NCBI GenBank assembly: GCA_034231615.1 | Contig: CM067306.1 | Span: forward strand, 46,010,094 to 46,074,093 | From: Meghimatium bilineatum | Lineage: Eukaryota > Mollusca > Gastropoda > Stylommatophora > Philomycidae | Direction of reading: 5' to 3' | DNA length: 64,000 bases | Shown here: positions 49,786 to 62,000 of the stretch, piece after piece | Layout of the letters: every line of letters begins with the position of its first letter | Position numbering within the stretch: the first letter of the stretch is position 1 | The notes under the pieces: generated by a model | Seen by the model: only the letters and a program-made list of their open reading frames with translations | Databases searched by the model: none | What the model was told of the DNA's origin: nothing | Made by a program: the position numbers and the translations under genes

Positions 49786-52700
49786 AACTGGCGTTACACA
49801 CGAATTGAGTGTATTGCAATTTAGTACGTCAGAACTCGTTGTATTCTGGCATATTACTCACAAATTCATTGTACTGAAGCTTACTACACTAGAATTGAGT
49901 ATATTCTGGCCCAATACACATGATTTCGTTGTATTGCAGCTTCATACGTCAGAACACTGGCATATACATACGAATTGGGTGTTCTGCAGTTTAGTACGTA
50001 TGAACTCGTTGTATTCTGGCATATTACTCACAAATTCATTGTACTGAAGCTTACTAGACTAGAATTGAGTGTATACTGGCCTATTACACATGATTTCGTT
50101 GTATTGCAGCTTAATACTTCAGAACACTGGCGTATTAAACACGAATTGGGAGTATTGCAGTTTACTACACCAACTCGTTGTATTGTGGCATATTACTCAC
50201 TAATGTGGTGTACTGAAGATTACTACACCACAACACAGTTTGCTTGTCACAAATATGTATGTTGTAGCTTACTTCGTTAGAACTGGCGTTACACACGAAT
50301 TGAGTGTATTGCAGTTTAGTACGTCAGAACTTAGTTGTATTCTGGCATATTACTCACAAATTCATTGTACTGAAGCTTACTACACTAGAATTGAGTATAT
50401 TCTGGCCCATTACACATGATTTCGTTGTATTGCAGCTTCATACGTCAGAACACTGGCGTATACACACGAATTGGGTGTTCTGCAGTTTAGTACACCAAAA
50501 CTCGTTGTATTCTGGCATATTAATCACAAATTCAATGTACTGAAGCTTACTATACTAGAATTGAGTGTATACTGGCATATTGCACATGACTTCGTTGTAT
50601 TGCAGCTTAATACGTCAGAACACTGGCGTATTACACAAGAATTGGCTGTATTGCAGTGTAGTACGCCAAAACTCGTTGTATTCTGGAATATTACTCACAC
50701 ATTCATTGTAGTGAAGCTTACTACACTAGAATTGAGTGTATACTGGCCTATTGCACATGATTTCGTTGTATTGCAGCTTAATACTTCAGAACACTGGCGT
50801 ATCAAACACGAACTGGGAGTATTGCAATTTAGTACGCTAAAACATTGTATTATGGCATATTAATCACAAATTCATTGTACTGAAGCTTACTACACTAGAA
50901 TTGAGTGTATTCTGGCCTATTACACTTGATTTCGTTGTAGTGCAGCTTAAAACGTCAGAACACTGGCGTATTGCACACGAATTGGGTGTATTGCAGTTTA
51001 GTACACCAGAACTCGTTGCATTCTGGCAGATTACTCACTAATTTGGTGTACTGAAGCTTACTACACCACAACTCAGTGTTTGCTTGTCACAAATATGTTA
51101 TGTTGTAGCTTACTTCGTTAGAACTGGCGTTACACACGAATTTATTGCAGTTTAGTACGTCAGAACTCGTTGTATTCTGGCATATTACTCACAAATTCAT
51201 TGTACTGAAGCTTACTACACTAGAATTGAGTATATTCTGGCCCATTACACATGATTTCGTTGTATTGCAGCTTCATACGTCAGAACACTGGCGGATACAC
51301 ACGAATTGGGTGTTCTGCAGTTTAGTACACCAAAACTCGTTGTATTCTGGCATATTAATCACAAATTCAATGTACTGAAGCTTACTATACTAGAATTGAG
51401 TGTATACTGGCCTATTGCACATGATTTCGTTGTATTGCAGCTTAATACTTCAGAACACTGGCGTATACACAAGAATTGGGTGTACTGCAGTTTAGTACGC
51501 CAAAACTTGTGGTATTCTGGAATATTACTCACAAATTCATTGCACTGAAGCTTACTACACTAGAATTGAGTGTATAGAGGCCTATTGCACATGATTTCTT
51601 TGTATTGCAGCTTAATACGTCAGAACACTGGCGTATCACATAGGAATTTGGTGTATTCCAGTTTAGTACGGCAAACCTCGTTGTATTCTGGCATATTACT
51701 CACAAATTCATTGTACTGAAGCTTACTACACTAGAATTGAGTATATTCTGGCCCATTACACATGATTTCGTTGTATTGCAGCTTAATACGTCAGAACACT
51801 GGCGTATTACACACGAATTGGGTGTATTGCAGTTTAGTACACCAAAACTCGTTGTATTCTGGCATATTACTCACTAATTTGGTGTACTGAAGCTTACTAC
51901 ACCATAACTCAGTGTTTGCTTGTCACAAATATGGTATGTTGTAGCTTACGTCGTTAGAACTGGCGTTACACACGAATTGAGTGTATTGCAGTTTAGTATG
52001 TCAGAACTCGTTGTATTCTGGCATATTACTCACAAATTCATTGTACTGAAGCTTACTACACTAGAATTGAATGTATTCTGGTCAATTACACATGATTTCG
52101 TTGTATTGCAGCTTAATACTTCAGAGCACTGGCGTATTAAACACGAATTGGGAGTATTGCAGTTTAGTACGCCAAAACGCGTTGTATTCTGGCATATTAA
52201 TCACAAATTCATTGCACTGAAGCTTACTACACTAGAATTGAGTGTATACTGGCCTATTGCGCATGATTTCGTTGTATTGCAGCTTAATACGTCAGAAAAC
52301 TGGCGCATCACATACTAATTGGGTGTATTCCAGTTTAGTACGCCTAAACTCGTTGTATTCTGGCATATTACTCACAAATTCATTGTAAAGCTTACTACAC
52401 TAGAATTGAGTATATTCTGGCCCATTACACATGATTTCGTTGTATTGCAGCTTCATACGTCAGAACACTGGAGTATACACACGAATTGGGTGTACTGCAG
52501 TTTAGTACACCAAAAATCGTTGTATTCTGGCATATTACTCACTAATTTGGTGTACTGAAGCTTACTACACCAAAACTAAGTGTTTGCTTGTCACAAATAT
52601 GGTATGTTGTAGCTTACTTCGTTAGAACTGGCGTTACACACGAATTGAGTGTATTGCAGTTTAGTACGTCAGAACTCGTTGTATTCTGGCATATTACTCA

Positions 52701-55700
52701 CAAATTCATTGTACTGAAGCTTACTACACTAGAATTGAATGTATTCTGGTCAATTACACATGATTTCGTTGTATTGCAGCTTAATACTTCAGAACACTGG
52801 TGTATTAAACACGAATTCTGAGTATTGCAGTTTAGTACGTCAGAACTCGTTGTATTCTGGCATATTACTCACAAATTCATTGTACTGAAGCTTACTACAC
52901 TAGAATTGAATGTATTATGGTCAATTACACATGATTTCGTTGTATTGCAGCTTAATACTTCAGAACACTGGTGTATTAAACACGAATTGGGAGTATTGCA
53001 GTTTAGTACGCCAAACTCGTTGTATTCTAGGATATTACTAACAAATTGGGTGCACTGAAACTTACTACACCACAATTCTGTGTTAGCTGATCACAAATAT
53101 GGTATCTTGTAGTTTACTTCGTCAGAACTGGCGTTACACGCGAATTGGGTGTATTGCAGTTTAGTACGTATGAACTCGCTGTATTCTGGCATATTACTCA
53201 CAAATTTATTGTACTGAAGCTTACTAGACTAGAATTGAGTGTATACTGGCCCATTACACATGATTTCGTTGTATTGCAGCTTAATACTTCAGAACACTGG
53301 CGTATTAAACACGAATTGGGAGTATTGCAGTTTACTACACCAACTCGTTGTATTGTGGCATATTACTCACTAATGTGGTGTACTGAACATTACTACACCA
53401 CAACACAGTTTGCTTGTCACAAATATGTATGTTGTAGCTTACTTCGTTAGAACTGGCGTTACACACGAATTGAGTGTATTGCAGTTTAGTACGTCAGAAC
53501 TTAGTTGTATTATGGCATATTAATCACAAATTCATTGTACTGAAGCTTACACTAGAATTGAGTGTATTCTGGCCTATTACACTTGATTTCGTTGTAGTGC
53601 AGCTTAAAACGTCAGAACACTGGCGTATTGCACACGAATTGCATGTATTGCAGTTTAGTACACCAAAACTCGTTGCATTCTGGCAGATTACTCACTAATT
53701 AGGTGTACTGAAGCTTACTACACCACAACTCAGTGTTTGCTTGTCACAAATATGTTATGTTGTAGCTTACTTCGTAAGAACTGGCGTTACACACGAATTG
53801 AGTGTATTGCAGTTTAGGACGTCAGAACTCGTTGTATTCTGGCATATTAATCACAAATTCATTGTACTGAAGCTTACTACACTAGAATTGAGTATATTCT
53901 GGCCCATTACACATGATTTCGTTGTATTGCAGCTTCATACGTCAGAACACTGGCGTATACACACGAATTGGGTGTTCTGCAGTTTAGTACACCAAAACTC
54001 GTTGTATTCTGGCATATTAATCACAAATTCAATGTACTGAAGCTTACTACACTAGAATTGAGTGTATACTGGCCTATTGCACATGATTTCGTTGTATTGC
54101 AGCTTAATACTTCAGAACACTGGCGTATTAAACACGAACTGGGAGTATTGCAATTTAGTACGCTAAAACTCATTGTATTATGGCATATTAATCACAAATT
54201 CATTGTACTGAAGCTTACACTAGAATTGAGTGTATTCTGGCCTATTACACTTGATTTCGTTGTAGTGCAGCTTAAAACGTCAGAACACTGGCGTATTGCA
54301 CACGAATTGGGTGTATTGCAGTTTAGTACACCAAAACTCGTTGCATTCTGGCAGATTACTCACTAATTTGGTGTACTGAAGCTTACTACACCACAATTCA
54401 GTGTTTGCTTGTCACAAATATGTTATGTTGTAGCTTACTTCGTTAGAACTGGCGTTACACACGAATTGAGTGTATTGCAGTTTAGGACGTCAGAACTCGT
54501 TGTATTCTGGCATATTACTCACAAATTCATTGTACTGAAGCTTACTACACTAGAATTGAGTATATTCTGGCCCATTACACATGATTTCGTTGTATTGCAG
54601 CTTCATACGTCAGAAAACTGGCGCATCACATACTAATTGGGTGTATTCCAGTTTAGTACGCCTAAACTCGTTGTATTCTGGCATATTACTCACAAATTCA
54701 TTGTAAAGCTTACTACACTAGAATTGAGTATATTCTGGCCCATTACACATGATTTCGTTGTATTGCAGCTTCATACGTCAGAACACTGGAGTATACACAC
54801 GATTTGGGTGTACTGCAGTTTAGTACACCAAAAATCGTTGTATTCTGGCATATTACTCACTAATTTGGTGTACTGAAGCTTACTACACCAAAACTAAGTG
54901 TTTGCTTGTCACAAATATGGTATGTTGTAGCTTACTTCGTTAGAACTGGCGTTACACACGAATTGAGTGTATTGCAATTTAGTACGTCAGAACTCGTTGT
55001 ATTCTGGCATATTACTCACAAATTCATTGTACTGAAGCTTACTACACTAGAATTGAGTGTATACTGGCCTATTGCACATGATTTCGTTGTATTGCAGCTT
55101 AATACTTCAGAACACTGGCGTATTAAACACGAAGTAGGAGTATTGCAGTTTAGTACGCCAAACTCGTTGTATTCTAGGATATTACTAACAAATTGGGTGC
55201 ACTGAAACTTACTACACCACAATTCAGTGTTAGCTGATCACAAATATGGTATCTTGTAGTTTACTTCGTCAGAACTGGCGTTACACACGAATTAGGTGTA
55301 TTGCAGTTTAGTACGTATGAACTCGTTGTATTCTGGCATATTACTCACAAATTCATTGTACTGAAGCTTACTAGACTAGAATTAAGTGTATATTGGCCCA
55401 TTACACATGATTTCGTTGTATTGCAGCTTAATACTTCAGAACACTGGCGTATTAAACACGAATTGGGAGTATTGCAGTTTACTACACCAACTCGTTGTAT
55501 TGTGGCACATTACTCACTAATGTGGTGTACTGAAGATTACTACACCACAACACAGTTTGCTTGTCACAAATATGTATGTTGTAGCTTACTTCGTTAGAAC
55601 TGGCGTTACACACGAATTGAGTGTATTGCAGTTTAGTACGTCAGAACTTAGTTGTATTCTGCCATATTACTCACAAATTCAATGTACTGATGCTTACTAG

Positions 55701-58700
55701 AATTGAGTGTATACTGGCATATTGCACATGACTTCGTTGTATTGCAGCTTAATACGTCAGAACACTGGCGTATTACACACGAATTGGGTGTATTGCAGTT
55801 TAGTACACCAAAACTCGTTGTATTCTGGCATATTACTCACTAATTTGGTGTACTGAAGCTTACTACACCATAACTCAGTGTTTGCTTGTCACAAATATGG
55901 TATGTTGTAGCTTACGTCGTTAGAACTGGCGTTACACACGAATTGAGTGTATTGCAGTTTAGTATGTCAGAACTCGTTGTATTCTGGCATATTACTCACA
56001 AATTCATTGTACTGAAGCTTACTACACTAGAATTGAATGTATTCTGGTCAATTACACATGATTTCGTTGTATTGCAGCTTAATACTTCAGAACACTGGTG
56101 TATTAAACACGAATTGGGAGTATTGCAGTTTAGTACGCCAAACTCGTTGTATTCTAGGATATTACTAACAAATTGGGTGCACTGAAACTTACTACACCAC
56201 AATTCTGTGTTAGCTGATCACAAATATGGTATCTTGTAGTTTACTTCGTCAGAACTGGCGTTACACACGAATTGGGTGTATTGCAGTTTAGTACGTATGA
56301 ACTCGTTGTATTCTGGCATATTACTCACACATTCATTGTAGTGAAGCTTACTACACTAGAATTGAGTGTATACTGGCCTATTGCACATGATTTCGTTGTA
56401 TTGCAGCTTAATACTTCAGAACACTGGCGTATCAAACACGAACTGGGAGTATTGCAATTTAGTACGCTAAAACATTGTATTATGGCATATTAATCACAAA
56501 TTCATTGTACTGAAGCTTACTACACTAGAATTGAGTGTATTCTGGCCTATTACACTTGATTTCGTTGTAGTGCAGCTTAAAACGTCAGAACACTGGCGTA
56601 TTGCACACGAATTGGGTGTATTGCAGTTTAGTACACCAGAACTCGTTGCATTCTGGCAGATTACTCACTAATTTGGTGTACTGAAGCTTACTACACCACA
56701 ACTCAGTGTTTGCTTGTCACAAATATGTTATGTTGTAGCTTACTTCGTTAGAACTGGCGTTACACACGAATTTATTGCAGTTTAGTACGTCAGAACTCGT
56801 TGTATTCTGGCATATTACTCACAAATTCATTGTACTGAAGCTTACTACACTAGAATTGAGTATATTCTGGCCCATTACACATGATTTCGTTGTATTGCAG
56901 CTTCATACGTCAGAACACTGGCGGATACACACGAATTGGGTGTTCTGCAGTTTAGTACACCAAAACTCGTTGTATTCTGGCATATTAATCACAAATTCAA
57001 TGTACTGAAGCTTACTATACTAGAATTGAGTGTATACTGGCCTATTGCACATGATTTCGTTGTATTGCAGCTTAATACTTCAGAACACTGGCGTATACAC
57101 AAGAATTGGGTGTACTGCAGTTTAGTACGCCAAAACTTGTTGTATTCTGGAATATTACTCACAAATTCATTGCACTGAAGCTTACTACACTAGAATTGAG
57201 TGTATAGAGGCCTATTGCACATGATTTCTTTGTATTGCAGCTTAATACGTCAGAACACTGGCGTATCACATAGGAATTTGGTGTATTCCAGTTTAGTACG
57301 GCAAACCTCGTTGTATTCTGGCATATTACTCACAAATTCATTGTACTGAAGCTTACTACACTAGAATTGAGTATATTCTTGCCCATTACACATGATTTCG
57401 TTGTATTGCAGCTTAATACTTCAGAACACTGGCGTATTAAACACGAATTGGGAGTATTGCAGTTTAGTACGCCAAAACTCGTTGTATTCTGGCATATTAA
57501 TCACAAATTCATTGCACTGAAGCTTACTACACTAGAATTGAGTGTATACTGGCCTATTGCGCATGATTTCGTTGTATTGCAGTTTAATACGTCAGAAAAC
57601 TGGCGCATCACATACTAATTGGGTGTATTCCAGTTTAGTACGCCTAAACTCGTTGTATTCTGGCATATTACTCACAAATTCATTGTAAAGCTTACTACAC
57701 TAGAATTGAGTATATTCTGGCCCATTACACATGATTTCGTTGTATTGCAGCTTCATACGTCAGAACACTGGAGTATACACACGAATTGGGTGTACTGCAG
57801 TTTAGTACACCAAAAATCGTTGTATTCTGGCATATTACTCACTAATTTGGTGTACTGAAGCTTACTACACCAAAACTAAGTGTTTGCTTGTCACAAATAT
57901 GGTATGTTGTAGCTTACTTCGTTAGAACTGGCGTTACACACGAATTGAGTGTATTGCAGTTTAGTACGTCAGAACTCGTTGTATTCTGGCATAACTCACA
58001 AATTCATTGTACTGAAGCTTACTACACTAGAATTGAATGTATTCTGGTCAATTACACATGATTTCGTTGTATTGCAGCTTAATACTTCAGAACACTGGTG
58101 TATTAAACACGAATTGGGAGTATTGCAGTTTAGTACGTCAGAACTCGTTGTATTCTGGCATATTACTCACAAATTCATTGTACTGAAGCTTACTACACTA
58201 GAATTGAATGTATTATGGTCAATTACACATGATTTCGTTGTATTGCAGCTTAATACTTCAGAACACTGGTGTATTAAACACGAATTGGGAGTATTGCAGT
58301 TTAGTACGCCAAACTCGTTGTATTCTAGGATATTACTAACAAATTGGGTGCACTGAAACTTACTACACCACAATTCTGTGTTAGCTGATCACAAATATGG
58401 TATCTTGTAGTTTACTTCGTCAGAACTGGCGTTACACACGAATTGGGTGTATTGCAGTTTAGTACGTATGAACTCGTTGTATTCTGGCATATTACTCACA
58501 AATTTATTGTACTGAAGCTTACTAGACTAGAATTGAGTGTATACTGGCCCATTACACATGATTTCGTTGTATTGCAGCTTAATACTTCAGAACACTGGCG
58601 TATTAAACACGAATTGGGAGTATTGCAGTTTACTACACCAACTCGTTGTATTGTGGCATATTACTCACTAATGTGGTGTACTGAACATTACTACACCACA

Positions 58701-59077
58701 ACACAGTTTGCTTGTCACAAATATGTATGTTGTAGCTTACTTCGTTAGAACTGGCGTTACACACGAAGAGTGTATTGCAGTTTAGTACGTCAGAACTTAG
58801 TTGTATTATGGCATATTAATCACAAATTCATTGTACTGAAGCTTACTACACTAGAATTGAGTGTATTCTGGCCTAATACACTTGATTTCGTTGTAGTGCA
58901 GCTTAAAACGTCAGAACACTGGCGTATTGCACACGAATTGGGTGTATTGCAGTTTAGTACACCAAAACTCGGTGCATTCCGGCAGATTACTCACTAATTT
59001 GGTGTACTGAAGCTTACTACACCACAACTCAGTGTTTGCTTGTCACAAATATGATATGTTGTAGCTTACTTCGTTAG
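49786..59077 (+). repeat. 56-monomer super-unit, 9292 bp (copy 1)
   Basis: Block order is 3-5-5-4-3-2-2-4-3-2-2-2-2-3-7-3-2-2. Junctions are 50280, 51121, 51957, 52625, 53125, 53450, 53778, 54446, 54943, 55272, 55597, 55923, 56252, 56751, 57925, 58423, 58748 and 59077. Copy 2 starts at the last one, and every junction from 49785 to 54446 recurs exactly 9292 bp later. The inner part 54944-56252 is a run of four consecutive dimer blocks (329, 325, 326, 329), the longest such run here. The part 56.75-57.2 kb repeats 51.12-51.57 kb (offset 5630). Confidence 0.9.
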
Positions 59078-62000
59078 AACTGGCGTTACACACGAATTGA
59101 GTGTATTGCAATTTAGTACGTCAGAACTCGTTGTATTCTGGCATATTACTCACAAATTCATTGTACTGAAGCTTACTACACTAGAATTGAGTATATTCTG
59201 GCCCAATACACATGATTTCGTTGTATTGCAGCTTCATACGTCAGAACACTGGCATATACATACGAATTGGGTGTTCTGCAGTTTAGTACGTATGAACTCG
59301 TTGTATTCTGGCATATTACTCACAAATTCATTGTACTGAAGCTTACTAGACTAGAATTGAGTGTATACTGGCCTATTACACATGATTTCGTTGTATTGCA
59401 GCTTAATACTTCAGAACACTGGCGTATTAAACACGAATTGGGAGTATTGCAGTTTACTACACCAACTCGTTGTATTGTGGCATATTACTCACTAATGTGG
59501 TGTACTGAAGATTACTACACCACAACACAGTTTGCTTGTCACAAATATGTATGTTGTAGCTTACTTCGTTAGAACTGGCGTTACACACGAATTGAGTGTA
59601 TTGCAGTTTAGTACGTCAGAACTTAGTTGTATTCTGGCATATTACTCACAAATTCATTGTACTGAAGCTTACTACACTAGAATTGAGTATATTCTGGCCC
59701 ATTACACATGATTTCGTTGTATTGCAGCTTCATACGTCAGAACACTGGCGTATACACACGAATTGGGTGTTCTGCAGTTTAGTACACCAAAACTCGTTGT
59801 ATTCTGGCATATTAATCACAAATTCAATGTACTGAAGCTTACTATACTAGAATTGAGTGTATACTGGCATATTGCACATGACTTCGTTGTATTGCAGCTT
59901 AATACGTCAGAACACTGGCGTATTACACAAGAATTGGCTGTATTGCAGTGTAGTACGCCAAAACTCGTTGTATTCTGGAATATTACTCACACATTCATTG
60001 TAGTGAAGCTTACTACACTAGAATTGAGTGTATACTGGCCTATTGCACATGATTTCGTTGTATTGCAGCTTAATACTTCAGAACACTGGCGTATCAAACA
60101 CGAACTGGGAGTATTGCAATTTAGTACGCTAAAACATTGTATTATGGCATATTAATCACAAATTCATTGTACTGAAGCTTACTACACTAGAATTGAGTGT
60201 ATTCTGGCCTATTACACTTGATTTCGTTGTAGTGCAGCTTAAAACGTCAGAACACTGGCGTATTGCACACGAATTGGGTGTATTGCAGTTTAGTACACCA
60301 GAACTCGTTGCATTCTGGCAGATTACTCACTAATTTGGTGTACTGAAGCTTACTACACCACAACTCAGTGTTTGCTTGTCACAAATATGTTATGTTGTAG
60401 CTTACTTCGTTAGAACTGGCGTTACACACGAATTTATTGCAGTTTAGTACGTCAGAACTCGTTGTATTCTGGCATATTACTCACAAATTCATTGTACTGA
60501 AGCTTACTACACTAGAATTGAGTATATTCTGGCCCATTACACATGATTTCGTTGTATTGCAGCTTCATACGTCAGAACACTGGCGGATACACACGAATTG
60601 GGTGTTCTGCAGTTTAGTACACCAAAACTCGTTGTATTCTGGCATATTAATCACAAATTCAATGTACTGAAGCTTACTATACTAGAATTGAGTGTATACT
60701 GGCCTATTGCACATGATTTCGTTGTATTGCAGCTTAATACTTCAGAACACTGGCGTATACACAAGAATTGGGTGTACTGCAGTTTAGTACGCCAAAACTT
60801 GTGGTATTCTGGAATATTACTCACAAATTCATTGCACTGAAGCTTACTACACTAGAATTGAGTGTATAGAGGCCTATTGCACATGATTTCTTTGTATTGC
60901 AGCTTAATACGTCAGAACACTGGCGTATCACATAGGAATTTGGTGTATTCCAGTTTAGTACGGCAAACCTCGTTGTATTCTGGCATATTACTCACAAATT
61001 CATTGTACTGAAGCTTACTACACTAGAATTGAGTATATTCTGGCCCATTACACATGATTTCGTTGTATTGCAGCTTAATACGTCAGAACACTGGCGTATT
61101 ACACACGAATTGGGTGTATTGCAGTTTAGTACACCAAAACTCGTTGTATTCTGGCATATTACTCACTAATTTGGTGTACTGAAGCTTACTACACCATAAC
61201 TCAGTGTTTGCTTGTCACAAATATGGTATGTTGTAGCTTACGTCGTTAGAACTGGCGTTACACACGAATTGAGTGTATTGCAGTTTAGTATGTCAGAACT
61301 CGTTGTATTCTGGCATATTACTCACAAATTCATTGTACTGAAGCTTACTACACTAGAATTGAATGTATTCTGGTCAATTACACATGATTTCGTTGTATTG
61401 CAGCTTAATACTTCAGAGCACTGGCGTATTAAACACGAATTGGGAGTATTGCAGTTTAGTACGCCAAAACGCGTTGTATTCTGGCATATTAATCACAAAT
61501 TCATTGCACTGAAGCTTACTACACTAGAATTGAGTGTATACTGGCCTATTGCGCATGATTTCGTTGTATTGCAGCTTAATACGTCAGAAAACTGGCGCAT
61601 CACATACTAATTGGGTGTATTCCAGTTTAGTACGCCTAAACTCGTTGTATTCTGGCATATTACTCACAAATTCATTGTAAAGCTTACTACACTAGAATTG
61701 AGTATATTCTGGCCCATTACACATGATTTCGTTGTATTGCAGCTTCATACGTCAGAACACTGGAGTATACACACGAATTGGGTGTACTGCAGTTTAGTAC
61801 ACCAAAAATCGTTGTATTCTGGCATATTACTCACTAATTTGGTGTACTGAAGCTTACTACACCAAAACTAAGTGTTTGCTTGTCACAAATATGGTATGTT
61901 GTAGCTTACTTCGTTAGAACTGGCGTTACACACGAATTGAGTGTATTGCAGTTTAGTACGTCAGAACTCGTTGTATTCTGGCATATTACTCACAAATTCA